A stretch of 64,000 nucleotides of DNA. It comes from Chloropicon primus (Eukaryota > Chlorophyta > Chloropicophyceae > Chloropicales > Chloropicaceae). Location: NCBI GenBank assembly GCA_023205875.1, contig CP060754.1, forward strand, positions 1,791,638-1,855,637. The letters run 5' to 3'. The notes under the pieces were generated by a model. That model was not told the DNA's origin and searched no databases. It worked only from the letters and a program-made list of their open reading frames with translations. Position numbers and translations under genes: made by a program. This document shows positions 17,666 through 27,900 of this stretch, one piece after another (the stretch's first letter is position 1; each line of letters starts with the position of its first letter).

Positions 17666-17943
17666 CGCGCAGGCACCAGCAAAGTCTGCACCTCTGATGA
17701 TGGATGGATGGGGAGGAGGAGGGGAGGGAGGAGGAGAGGGAGGGGAGGGAGGGGAGGCGGGGGGATGAAGTGAGCGTAAGGATTCGTCTGGGTATTCATC
17801 TACAATCTATACAATATGTGTTTTACTTGTCCACAACTTCTTTCTAAAAGACTTTGATCAAAGGGACGGTGACCTTTGACGCAAATTGGTGGGTTCAACG
17901 CGAGCGAGCGAGCGCCGCACAGACTTGGCTCTGTCTCCGTTCG

Positions 17944-19044
17944 TCATGGAGCCCGGAGCGCGACCTTTGAGGGTACGAACTTTTTGAAGAGAATGACGAG
18001 GTGCGCCCTGAGGCAAGTTTTTGGTTTCCTGCCGAGAACGGCCTCCGCAAAGTCCGTCGAAGTCATTTGCCTTTTGTGATCCACAAAGTTGACGGAGAGA
18101 ACTCGGCCGAGTTTCATGAACTCGATGATGCAGCTCATGTTGCCCACCCTCTCCTCTGGGGACACGATGACCGCTTCACCAAAGGAAGTGAGGAGGTTGT
18201 AGCACGTGCGAGCCACGCTCCTTCCCAGTTCCTCCGTGTAGGTGAGGTCCGACCCGCACACAAAGTCAAAGACCCCGAGCTCAAAGCCGTGCTCGTTGAT
18301 CGCGTCGTAATCGAGCTTGCACACGCTGCATTGCGGGGTTCCGCCTTCACAAACGACGGAGAGCTGGGGCTTGAGCAAGGCAGTCGCCTCCACGGAGACG
18401 TCTGGAACTTCCAGCTTGGATGGAAAGTACGTAGCGACCTCCTCCTGGTAGTTCAGAGCGAGGGAAACGTAAAGATTCTCCAGCAGGGCGTGCTCGACAT
18501 CAGACAGGACGAGGGACTCCGCGTGCCTCGCTGCGTATATCCCCGGCAGTCCGCACCCACTCCCGATCTCGATCACCTTCTTTCCAGCGTACCTCTCCCT
18601 GTTCTCGTGCAGCCACACCATGAGAACTATGCTCGCGTCCCAAACCTTGAACCCGACGCCGGACGTGTCGAACTCGAGCTCCCGCACCCCCACGTTCGTT
18701 TCCTCGCCCTCCAAAAAGTAAAAGTCCTTGAGCCTGCACATGCTCTTCGTCTTGTTTCCCAAGATGAAGTCGTCGTAAGCAAACGAGCGCACCTCCTCCA
18801 GTTTGCAGTCACCCACCTCGTGGGCGACTCCAACCTGCTGCCACTCGACACAGCACTGGCCCCCTCCTCTCAACGAGTTGTCATCCGGCTCGGGGATCAG
18901 CTCCAGCAAGTCTTCCTCGTCCTCCACGCCTTGCAAGAGGGAAAGGTCGACGTCCCGGACCAGGTCTCGGAACAGGTTCTGGTACCTGCTCCTGCTGTTC
19001 AAGGTTCTCATGTCGTTCTCCACCACCCCTGCACGCTGAGACAT
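17944..19044 (-). CDS. Family-16 (METTL21-like) protein methyltransferase
   Basis: It is 366 aa from ATG 19044 (MSQRAGVVENDMRTLNSRSRY). The SAM-binding Rossmann core is clear: FKVWDASIVLMVWLHEN, then VIEIGSGCGLPGIYAA (motif I, near residue 156), LSDVEHALLENLYVSLALN (acidic loop plus helix) and FDFVCGSDLTYTEELG (post-motif with the DLTY-type D/E-x-x-Y used by lysine methyltransferases of this family). Family members methylate lysines of chaperones, elongation factors and similar proteins; the target here cannot be inferred. The N-terminal 100 residues are not recognisable. Confidence 0.85.
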   Translation of the reverse strand: MSQRAGVVENDMRTLNSRSRYQNLFRDLVRDVDLSLLQGVEDEEDLLELIPEPDDNSLRGGGQCCVEWQQVGVAHEVGDCKLEEVRSFAYDDFILGNKTKSMCRLKDFYFLEGEETNVGVRELEFDTSGVGFKVWDASIVLMVWLHENRERYAGKKVIEIGSGCGLPGIYAARHAESLVLSDVEHALLENLYVSLALNYQEEVATYFPSKLEVPDVSVEATALLKPQLSVVCEGGTPQCSVCKLDYDAINEHGFELGVFDFVCGSDLTYTEELGRSVARTCYNLLTSFGEAVIVSPEERVGNMSCIIEFMKLGRVLSVNFVDHKRQMTSTDFAEAVLGRKPKTCLRAHLVILFKKFVPSKVALRAP

Positions 19045-19211
19045 CTTTCTCACGAGATGCCTTACCTTGTGTCTCTTAGGATCCGTCTGCCTGCCTGCCT
19101 GCCCGCCTATCCGCACAAGAGAGCGCCTTTGGATGGAGAGGCCACCACGTGACTTGCCTTTGCTCGACTGGACTGGACTGGACTGAATCCTTCTGCGCGC
19201 TCGCTCCCGTG

Positions 19212-19242
<31 letters not shown>

Positions 19243-19759
19243 CTACGTTTTTGTTGCCTCGTCGGTGGGTGCGGACGTGAAGCAACGTTCGTTGTCACTC
19301 CACGTCCGACTGTCGCCATGCACACTTTCTCCCTTTGCTCCCAAGGTCTGGCACACGAGGCCAAGGAAGGAAGGAAGGAAGGAAGCTTTCCAAGATGAGG
19401 ATCTTGGACCCCAGGAGTGCCAAGGGAAGCGAAGCGAAGGGAGGCTTGGCTTGGGTGTACGGTGGAGGGTTCAGGGGTTCCCCTCTTGGCTTCAGTTCTC
19501 TCTCCTTCTCGCTTGTCTCCCGTACACTTGACATGGACGTTCCTCCAGTGGATCCTGCGAGGTTTTCTCTTTCTCAGCCAGGGGGTCAGCCGTTTAACGA
19601 CAGGGGCGACGGACGAGGACGAGGACGAGGACTTTCGGACGGAGGGGGGCCATACGACGACGACGACGAGGACGAGGACGAGGACGAGACCCTGACCTAC
19701 GCAGCTGTGTGCCTCCCGCACTGCATTGAAGGAACAAGAACGACCGAACGCGGAAGGAT
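19045..19759. promoter_or_regulatory. Divergent promoter region with (GT)n microsatellite
   Basis: This 715-base gap lies between the methyltransferase (minus) and the Rxt3-like gene (plus). It holds a GT dinucleotide run at about 19210-19234, an AAGG tetranucleotide run at 19365-19383 and a GAC/GAG-rich stretch at about 19610-19690. I see no convincing coding sequence. Confidence 0.4.
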
Positions 19760-21542
19760 ATGGACGAGATGGCGGCAAGAGAGAACAAGGACACCAAGGA
19801 GAAGAAGGTAGGTGGGGCGGAGGCAAGCAAACGACGGGCGAGGGAATGAGGACGATTGGGGGAGGAGGAATTCGAAACGCGAGCGAAACGCCCCCTGACG
19901 CCTTGGATCCCTCCGCACATCGCCAACATTCTTCGCTTCCCTCGAGACTTACGCGCGCCTCTGACGTTTGTTTCGTCGTCGTGTTGGGTTGTTGTGTTTG
20001 GTTTCCCAATCCGAATCCGATCCAATCCATTGGTTTTGGTTCGCTCGCGCCGTGCAGGTCCACTCCCGCAGTGGCGGGTCAGAGGACGGGGAGGAGAGGC
20101 CGGCCAAGGTGGCGAAGACGGCTTCGGATGACTCGGCCCCCGGAAAGAACGAGGGCGGGGACAACGACAGCGGCAAGGACGCGGGATCGCCACGTAATGA
20201 GGACCACAACGACAACAACAGCAACGACAACAAAGACTCGGAGGAGAACCCGAGGTCGAGGTCGCCCGCGGAGGCGAACGAGGCGAACGTGGCGGCCCCG
20301 ACCAGGAGGAGCCTGAGGCCAAGACGGCCCACCTCCATGGTGAAGGGCAACAGCAGCGGCAACGGGAAGGACAAGGGGGAGAAGGAGGACAAGAAAGCGA
20401 GCAAGGAAAAGGAGGGCACCCAGAACGGGGGAGGCCAAGCGAACGCCGGCGCGACGGCCAAGAGGGAGAAGGGGGAGAGCGGAAGTGGCTCGGGAAGCTC
20501 CGCCGCGAAGGAGAAGGAGGCCAAGGCAAAGAGGGAGAAGGAAGAGAGGGAGTCGTTGCACTACAACGGGTTCCCGCTCGACATCTCGAACCTCTCCAAG
20601 ACGACCAAGCCCGTGAAGCTGGATTCCAACTCTTGCGTGCGCATCCTGATCGGGAGGGAGTACCTCAGCAGCAACAACAGGCAGGTCAGGTCGAGGCAGC
20701 TGTGGGGGAGCGAGGTGTACACTGAGGACAGCGACGTCGTGGCGGTCCTGGTGCACATGGGTTTCATCAATCTGACCCTGATCGACAGCGTCGCGTCCGA
20801 CATCCGCTCGCTCTCGGTGCAGCTCAAGGTCCTGCCCCTCCAAGCCAGCTACGTCTCCTCGAACTCGAACAACATCAGGAGCCGGTCTTGGAACTCCTTC
20901 GACCAGGAGGAGGCCAGGTGCAGCTACAGCATCAAGTCGTGCACCGCCTCTCTCGTCAACGGGGAGGACATCAAGCTCTACCCGGCCCCTGGGGCCTTTG
21001 CCATCATTCCGCCAACCTTTGTTCCCGCGGCCACGGAGAGGGTCGTGAACACGAGAAGCAGCGCCTCCAGCACGGACAGGAAGAACAGGTTCAAGCAGGA
21101 GGTCACGCTGCAGTACAACTTGTGCAACGAGCCTTGGCTCAAGTACGTCATGGCCTCCGTGGCGGACCAGGGGCTGCAGGCCTCCAAGTGGACCAGCGCC
21201 AGGCTCCACAGCGAGGTGCTTTACGCGGAGAGCCAGACCACGAGGTACGAGCTCAGCATCATGGAGAGCCAGTCGCCCAGCACGGCGAACGGGGGCGAGA
21301 GCGGCTTCGGGGGCCAGGAGAAGGATCTCTTCCAGTGGTCCAAATGCAACGAGATCTCCCCGCTTTCCGAGATGAGGAAGGTTGGGGTCCCGTTCCCACC
21401 GGCGGAGGTCAAGGTCTTGGAGCAGGGCGTGGAGTGGGAGCACTTGAAGTGGGGTCCCAACGGCGTTCACATTCGCGACAACTTTTACCCCCTGTCCAGA
21501 ATCCACTTTATGGAGAGGCAGGAGGCCCCCAGCTCCGCTTGA
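19760..21542 (+). CDS. Rxt3-family histone deacetylase complex subunit, two exons
   Basis: Exon 1 is 19760-19807 (MDEMAARENKDTKEKK). The intron is 19808-20057 (250 bases, GTAGGT donor, TGCAG acceptor, phase 0). Exon 2 is 20058-21542. The protein is about 510 aa. A long low-complexity acidic and basic N-terminal half (EENPRSRSPAEAN..., Gly/Ser/Lys runs) is followed by the Rxt3 domain: VRILIGREYLSSNNRQVRSR, LWGSEVYTEDSDVVAVLVHMG and the C-terminal KWGPNGVHIRDNFYPLSRIHF. In yeast, Rxt3 belongs to the large Rpd3 histone deacetylase complex; a matching nuclear role is inferred. The first exon is short and could be misplaced; the domain itself is secure. Confidence 0.8.
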
Positions 21543-21578
21543 GTGCGCGCGTGGTAAAGCGGCGACCCAAAACGCACT

Positions 21579-21583
21579 TGTAA
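21579..21583 (+). terminator. TGTAA poly(A)-signal-like motif of the Rxt3 gene
   Basis: TGTAA lies 37 bases after the Rxt3 stop codon, in the convergent gap before THF1. Confidence 0.4.
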
Positions 21584-21671
21584 TCTACATACTCGACCTT
21601 TTTTTGGCTTGGGGGAGGGAACGCGGGAGACGCGCTTCGAGGACGACGAGTGGCCAGGGCTCCGAAAAAGC

Positions 21672-21680
21672 TTTATTACA
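21672..21680 (-). terminator. TGTAATAAA composite poly(A) signal of the THF1 gene
   Basis: Read on the minus strand, TGTAATAAA lies 34 bases after the THF1 stop codon. It is identical to the signal behind the SWI3 gene at 4926-4934. Confidence 0.5.
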
Positions 21681-21714
21681 ACCAGTCCTTGTCTTTCCTG
21701 CTAGAAGACGTTTC

Positions 21715-22629
21715 TTAGGCGGAGGCCGGGGTGCCTCCGTTTGGCAGCTCGCCGCTGGAGGCGTTGGTCTGGGCCTTCTCCGCCTCCCTCTGGGCCGACT
21801 TCTTCCTCTGCTCCTCTATGATCTCCTGCATGAGCTCCTTGGCCTTAGTCATCTTGGTCAGCATCCCCTTGTAGGTGGCGAGGTCCGCCGTGACACGCGC
21901 GAGGGGCACGGACAAGCTCGTCGAGAGCTTCTCCAGCGAAGCCGGGTCCGTGGCCTTGGCCAACTCCAAGAGCCTGAACATGCCCACGCCGAAGAACTTG
22001 TTGTACACTTTGCTTCCCTCGGAAAACGCCGAGGCGTATTTTACAAACTCCTGCTGGATCGCGGAGCCACTGGCGTCCGCCAGGACCTCCTCCACGCCGC
22101 CCAACGAGCTGGCCCACTCCGTCACCTCCGCGGCGTCCGCCCGCATCTGCTGCTTGTCCTCCTCCAGAGCACCCAGGAAGGCCCCCAAGATCTCGTCCTG
22201 GTTCCCGTCAGGGAAGGACTCCATCACCCCGTCGTACACCGACAAGAACCCCAGCGCGTACAGCTTGTCGTACTCGAACTTGGCGCCGAACTTGATGAGG
22301 TGGGACTGGACCAGGAGCTCCTGGACGATGGTGTTGTACAGGGCTGGAATGGGCTTGGCGTAAGCGTCCAGGAACTTGGACTTGGTGTCCGCCACCGTGA
22401 CGGCGTTCAGGTCCCTCGCCGCCGCAGCGACCGCGAACGAGAGTGCCATCCTGCTCGCGCGGGACACCCTCCCACTCACCAAGGCAGTCGTGGTGGTGGT
22501 GGTGGTGGTGGTGGTGCTCCTCTGCCTCCTGGGAACGACAACGACCGTAGCTCTCGCCTTGTTGTTGTTGTGCGCCAAGAGGGAGGAGGTTCTTCCCCTC
22601 GCCTGGCTCTGCATCCTCGCCACTTTCAT
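21715..22629 (-). CDS. THF1: Thylakoid formation protein THF1/Psb29, plastid-targeted
   Basis: It is 304 aa from ATG 22629 (MKVARMQSQARGRTSS). The first 65 residues are a chloroplast transit peptide rich in Arg, Ser and Thr, including a run of ten threonines encoded by a GGT/ACC microsatellite. The Psb29/THF1 domain follows: TVADTKSKFLDAYAKPIPALYNTIVQELLVQSHL, FEYDKLYALGFLSVYDGVMES, then FCKxAS-like FVKYASAFSEGSKVYNKFFGVGMFRLLELA, and a C-terminal coiled coil (TKAKELMQEIIEEQRKKS). THF1 supports photosystem II assembly and thylakoid formation. An upstream ATG at 22786 would prepend an acidic leader that does not look like a transit peptide. Confidence 0.93.
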   Translation of the reverse strand: MKVARMQSQARGRTSSLLAHNNNKARATVVVVPRRQRSTTTTTTTTTTALVSGRVSRASRMALSFAVAAAARDLNAVTVADTKSKFLDAYAKPIPALYNTIVQELLVQSHLIKFGAKFEYDKLYALGFLSVYDGVMESFPDGNQDEILGAFLGALEEDKQQMRADAAEVTEWASSLGGVEEVLADASGSAIQQEFVKYASAFSEGSKVYNKFFGVGMFRLLELAKATDPASLEKLSTSLSVPLARVTADLATYKGMLTKMTKAKELMQEIIEEQRKKSAQREAEKAQTNASSGELPNGGTPASA

Positions 22630-22925
22630 GCTGTCGTCGTCGTCCTCGTTGTCGTCGTCGTCGCCGCTTCTCTCCCCTTCCCTTCGATCGATCTCTTGTT
22701 TTTTGTTTTTTTGGTTTTCGTGGCCAGCAGACGAGCAGATCCCGATCCCTTCGCCAAGCAAATGGAGGATCAGAAATCGAGGGCATGAAGGCAAGGCGGC
22801 TCAGGGGACGGGGGGAGGGGGGAGGAAGCGATTGGAAGCGATGGAAGAGGCAGGGGGAAGACTTGATCTTACGGACCGAAAGTGTATCTCCAAGGAAAAA
22901 AATCATCATGGATTGCTAGTCGTGC

Positions 22926-23177
22926 TCAAAGCCCCTGGGGGTCGGCCAAGTGATTGACCATGACCTCGACGACCTCGACGAACGTGTAATGGGCGGAGGC
23001 CTTGCTCGGCAAACACCCGATCTCACTTACGGCGTTCGCGATTGCGGAAGCGAGGCAGACGAGGACGTAAATCACGAGGATCAGGGAGAACATCCCGGCA
23101 TCCAGGCTTTCCTGATCATGACTGGCAAACAAAGTCCCACGGACGGCCTCCATCCCTTCCCGTCGCGCGCGCGTCAT
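22926..23177 (-). CDS. Doubtful small single-span membrane protein (83 aa), may be a 3' exon
   Basis: The frame starts with ATG 23177 and has one clear membrane helix (AGMFSLILVIYVLVCLASAIANA). A strong GTAAGT donor lies inside the frame at about 23033, and a CAG acceptor lies at about 22935. Removing those 96 bases keeps the frame and stop, so the segment may be a facultative intron. Directly upstream, after CAG at about 23184, is another minus-strand frame (23194-23430), so this may be the last exon of a larger gene. I do not recognise it. Confidence 0.3.
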   Translation of the reverse strand: MTRARREGMEAVRGTLFASHDQESLDAGMFSLILVIYVLVCLASAIANAVSEIGCLPSKASAHYTFVEVVEVMVNHLADPQGL

Positions 23178-23193
23178 CTCCTCCTGACCGGGC

Positions 23194-23430
23194 TCAACTG
23201 GTGTTCTTGGCGTCCCTCCGTCTCCTGGCCCACCTCCTCCTGCTTGGGCTTGCGACTGGCTTGTGCTTCTGGTCCCGGTCGGGTTCTGGTCGGGCCGAGT
23301 CCAGGATAAGCTGATGCAACTCGTACACGTTTTGCCTGATCACCTTGTCCCTCCCTTGCACCGGCGCCTCAATCACGGGCTCCTTCGTCTTGTCGATCAC
23401 CTTTAATGAAGTCGTCGCCAACGCCATCTC
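23194..23430 (-). CDS. Doubtful small basic protein or upstream exon of the 83-aa membrane protein
   Basis: From ATG at about 23430 the frame reads MALATTSLKVIDKTKEPV... and then RQNVYELHQLILDSA, ending in a very basic tail. It stops at 23196. The gap to the 83-aa frame is 16 bases, so the two probably belong to one transcript, but I cannot find a convincing donor that joins them in frame. Unknown function. It is divergent from the CHY/RING gene at 23582. Confidence 0.25.
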   Translation of the reverse strand, partial: EMALATTSLKVIDKTKEPVIEAPVQGRDKVIRQNVYELHQLILDSARPEPDRDQKHKPVASPSRRRWARRRRDAKNTS

Positions 23431-23581
23431 TATTCTGAACTCCTTCATCTCCTCCTCGATCTCCTCCTCTCCTGGTGTTTGCCATGGTCCCACCACAGGG
23501 CTGTGGCCTCCTCTTCTCTCGCCGAATAGGAGGGAGGGGAACGAAGGGAGCGACCGAGCGAATCGAGGGAGGCGAGATAGG

Positions 23582-24826
23582 ATGGGGGCTTCTGCTTCGA
23601 GCGGGGAGGATGGAGTAGTCCAGGAAGAACACACACAACAACGACAAGAACAACAACGACAACAACAACGACAACAACAACGACAAGAACAACGACAAGA
23701 ACAACGACAAGAACAACGACAACAACAAGAATTGATATCGAGGTCGAGGTCGAGGTCGGAGGAAGAGGAGGAGGAGGAGGTCGTGATGGGGGAGGTGGAC
23801 TTCGTGGTCGATCTGGATTCGTCGCCGCCCTCCTCCTCCGCCTCGCCGCCGGCGTCGACGTCGTCCTACGGCTGTCGCCATTATCGAAGGAAGTGCGCCC
23901 TCGTGGCACCTTGTTGCGGGGAGGTGTTCACCTGCAGGCTCTGCCACGACGAGGCCAAGGACACGCTCGAGATGGGCAAGCGGGCGCACACCATGGACAG
24001 GAAGGCGGTAACCGAGGTCGTGTGTCTCGTCTGCAACGCGAGGCAAGGGGTTTCAAACATGTGCGTCGAATGTGGGGCCAAGTTCGGGGAGTACTATTGT
24101 GAGGAGTGTCGACTGTTTGATGACACGGACAAGGGCCAATATCATTGCTCTGCGTGCGGAATTTGCCGCGTGGGTGGTCGGGAGAATTTCTTTCATTGTT
24201 TTACCTGTGGGTAAGTCCGAGGCCGCGCTCGAAAACAATCCAATCCTTGAAAAGGTTCTGACATTCTCTTCTCTCTTCTCTCTTCTCTCTTGCCTTCCCA
24301 TCTTCACCGTCGTCGTCGTCGTCCAGAGCATGCTTCTCCGTGGAGCTCAGGGAGGAGCACAAGTGCATCGAGAGGAATCTGCGCGGAAACTGCCCGATCT
24401 GCTTCGAGGAGCTATTCACGAGCACCAAGCAGATCACCATCCTGAACTGCGGTCATCCCATTCACAAACGCTGTTTCCTCCAGATGCGGAACCAGATGCT
24501 CAGGAGCCGGGAGCCCTGGCAGCTGCTGAAGGCCAACGTAAGTCCGAGGACGCGCTCGAAAACAATCGAATCCTTTTCAAGGTTCTGACATTCTCGTCGT
24601 TGTCGTCCAGACGTGCCCGACCTGTAGCAAGTCGACCTGCGACTTGACGGGCTTGTGGGAGCAGATCGACCGCGAAGTGGAGGCGATGCCCATGCCGGAG
24701 GAGTACAGGGACACCAAGGTTTCAATCATCTGCAACGATTGTAACGAGAGGGACGATGGCGTGGCGTTCCACATTCTGGCCCTCAAATGCAGCAAATGCG
24801 GGTCTTACAACACCAGGAGGGTCTGA
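23582..24826 (+). CDS. CHY-zinc-finger / CTCHY / RING ubiquitin ligase (RCHY1/MIEL1-like), three exons
   Basis: Exons are 23582-24210, 24327-24537 and 24611-24826, giving 351 aa. The N-terminus has a Gln/Arg repeat from CAA/CGA codons (23630-23720). The CHY zinc finger starts near residue 96 (YGCRHYRRKCALVAPCCGE..CRLCHDE). The CTCHY finger follows (CVECGAKFGEYYCEECRLFDD..YHCSACGICR) and then a RING-H2 (CPICFEELF...LNCGHPIHKRCF...CPTCS) near 230-285. A C-terminal zinc ribbon ends it (CNDCN...CSKCGSYNT). This is the domain order of RCHY1/Pirh2 and plant MIEL1, which ubiquitinate transcription factors. The RING is split by intron 2. Both introns begin with nearly the same 58 bases (see findings). 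Confidence 0.92.
24211..24326 (+). other. Intron 1 of the CHY/RING gene (116 bases), member of a duplicated pair
   Basis: Donor GTAAGTCCGAGG, branch-like TTCTGACATTCTC, then CT-rich and CGT-rich tracts to GTCCAG. The first 58 bases match intron 2 (24538-24610) at all but about five positions. Confidence 0.85.
24538..24610 (+). other. Intron 2 of the CHY/RING gene (73 bases), member of a duplicated pair
   Basis: Same donor and branch blocks as intron 1, with a shorter pyrimidine tract, ending CGTCCAG. Intron 1 is in phase 2 and intron 2 in phase 0. Confidence 0.85.
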
Positions 24827-24945
24827 GGGTGCTGACCCATCTTTATACAATTATATTTTACACAATTATATGCGAAAGAACCAACTTTTCTCTTCTTGTT
24901 CTTCTTGTTCCGCCGCTGCTGCTGCTTCTGACTACCTCCTTCTGA

Positions 24946-27900
24946 CTACCTCCTCTCCACGCCTTCCAACTCGGCGTCCATCTCGTTGAACATCTCCTGC
25001 AGCTTCTCCAGGGTCTCCTCCGAGGCGTTCCAGATTCCTCGATTCGCCGCCTCGAGGGCCCTCTTCAGGATGTTGGCAAACGCCTGGGGGTTCGACTTCC
25101 TGAGGGCCTGGGCGATCTCCTCGTTGTCCACGTAAGTCTCCACCGCTTGGTCGTACACCCAGTCCTCCTTGAAGTCTGACGTGGCACCCCAGCCGAGCAA
25201 GGCCGTCATTCGGGTGGAGATCTCGAAAGCGCCCCCAGAGCCCTGCTTCACCATGGCGTCGGCCCACTTCGGATTCAGCAGCTTGGACCTGTACTCCAGC
25301 CTCAGGACGTCCTCCAGCTCCTTCGGGGTGGTCTCCTCCCCGAAGCACTCCACGATGCTGCAGCCGACTTTTCCCTTCTTCCTCTTCTCCGGGTCGGAGG
25401 TCAAAGCGTTGTACTTGCTCCTGGCGGTCTCCGCGGCCTTGCGAAGCGCCCCCGTGTTCGCGTAATACTCCTGGATGTCAGTCAAGCCGTACTCGACGCT
25501 GTCGATCTCCTGAACAACCCGGTCGGTGGTCTGGAGGAGGGTGTCCAAGACCTCGGGCCTCGAGCTGCCCTCCTCCCCGCCCTTGCCATAGCTGAACGCG
25601 TTCCTGCTCACCCAAGTGTCGCCCAATTCACTCCCGTCCTCCCAATTGCTGGAACCGACCCTCTCGTTGACCATGCTTCCGTAGTCCCCGCTCGGGTTGG
25701 AGAAGAGCCTCGAGGCTGGCCTGTCAATGCCCTTGGACCTCATCTCCTCGGCATGCTTCCTGATGAAGTTCATCTCCGGAGGCTCCTCCGCCTCGGCCGC
25801 GCGGGTGAAGAGATCGTCGAGGAGGTTCACCACATTCTGGAAGCTGTCCCTGAAAATTCCAGACATGTTCGCGATGACATCGATCCTCGGCCGGCCCAGC
25901 TCGCTGAGAGGGATCAGCTCGAAGCGCGCCACCCTCCCCGTGCTGTCCCTCTCCGTCCTGGCCCCAACCAAGTGCAAGACGATGGCCACGGCGTCGCCCT
26001 TGGTCTTGATGGAATCAAGACCCCAGAGAGCCACGGCGCAGGTCTCCGGGTACTCTCCCTCGTTCTGCTCCTGGTGCTGCGCGATGATCTCCTTGGCCGC
26101 GGAGGTCCCCCTCAGGAAAGCGGCTTGGGACGGCATCCTGTACGGATCGAGGGCGTGGATGTTCCTTCCCGTGGGCAGGACCCCTGGTCCGTCCCTAAGC
26201 AGGTCTCCGCCCGCCACCGAAGGAATGTACTCCCCCCGGAGGGCCCGAACAACACTCTTCATTTCCTCGGTGTTCTTCAGCAGCAGACCCCTGATCTCCA
26301 GCGCAGTCTCGACGTCCTCGCGGCACAGCCGCTGGCCCCTTGCCGTGCCGCCGAATCTCTCGACGATCTGGTCCGCGGTCGCGCTCCCGCTCCCGTCCTC
26401 GCAAATGAATGCGAGCACCGCGTCAGGTAACCGCGAGCCAAAGTACGCGCTGAGGTACTTGGACATGGACTCTTGGTCCGGTGCCCTGCCGATGACGTGC
26501 AGACCCTCGGAGAACAGCCTGTTCTCGACCACCTTGAGGTATGTGAACAGCCGATCCACGTAGGCAAGGAAATCGCTGTCAGAGATCTCGCCGAGGTCCG
26601 CAGGGGTGATCTTGGGCCTCTCGTCGGTGTAAGGGCAATCGGTGAAGAGACCCGCGGCCGCGATCGTATCCACGATCGTCTCCTTCAGCACGGCGTTTGA
26701 AGCAGGGTCCTCCCTGTAATCCCCAACGAGGTCCTTCAAGATCGCGAGCTGCTTGTACAGCCCAGACCGCCCATAGGGAGGCACGTTGTGGCTCACGATC
26801 GTCCCGTAACCCCTCCTCTTTGCGATGATGGACTCGGAAGGGTTGTTTGCCGTGTAGATGTACACATTGGGCAGGCTGCCCAACAAAACGTCGCTCCAGG
26901 AGAGCCCGGTGTTTCCGACGGGGCTCCCCGGGAGCCACTCCACCGTGCCGTGAGTTCCAAAGTGGAGCACGGCGTCCGCCTTGAAACCATTCTGCAACCA
27001 AGAATAGAAGGCAGCGTATTGCGGGTGGGGTGTCAGGTCCCTTTCAAAGAGCAGTCGCATCGGATCGCCCTCGACACCGAGCAGAGGCTGCACCCCAATC
27101 CAGACATTGCCAAACTGCAGTCCGCTCACCACGTAGTTGCCCTCCGCTGACACGCTCAGGTGGTTTGGGTTCCCCAGCTTGCCCCACTGGGACTCCAGCC
27201 TGTTGAACAGGACGTCGTTCTCGGGAAGGAAGGGAATCGGTCCCCACTCAGTGGGTCCCCAGGCCTCGGGGAAGCTCAACCAATCCCTCAACTGACTTGG
27301 GGTCACCTCCGCCGCGGCCACCCGGCCACCGAGGGATCTGGCCGTCTCTGCTCCATTTGCGTTCACCGCGTCCGCTCCACCGGCGATGGCCCTGGGGCTG
27401 TCCAGGTCGCGGATCATCTTCACGACCTCTTCCCCGTCCAGATCCTCCGGAATGTCGCCCACGTGATAGCCCTCCTCCCTGAGCGTCTGCAGCAGAGAGG
27501 CCAGGGACGAGGGGACGTTGAGCAAGGCGGCGGTGCCCGTGGCCCCAACCCCCGGAGGGAAGCCGTACAGAAGGACGGCCACCTTGCTCTCCACCTTGGG
27601 CTTGCGCCTCAGGGAGATCCACTTGTGCAAACGACTGGTCAGCCTCTTGACCCTCTCGGGGACGAGGAAGATGTCGTCGGCCACCAGCCCCCCGATCGGG
27701 ACCGTGTCGATCGCGCCGTCCAGCTCAGGCAAAGCGTACAAAACAATGGACTGGAGGCCCGTCATTCCGTTCCGGTCCCAGCTCTCGATGTCCTGGATGA
27801 GGAGCGGCGCTGCCACTACGTACGGGACGTTCTTCACCTCGAGGATTTCCCGGCTGACCTCCGTTTGCCTTGAGGCCTCCACCGACCCCGCTGGGCCCCC

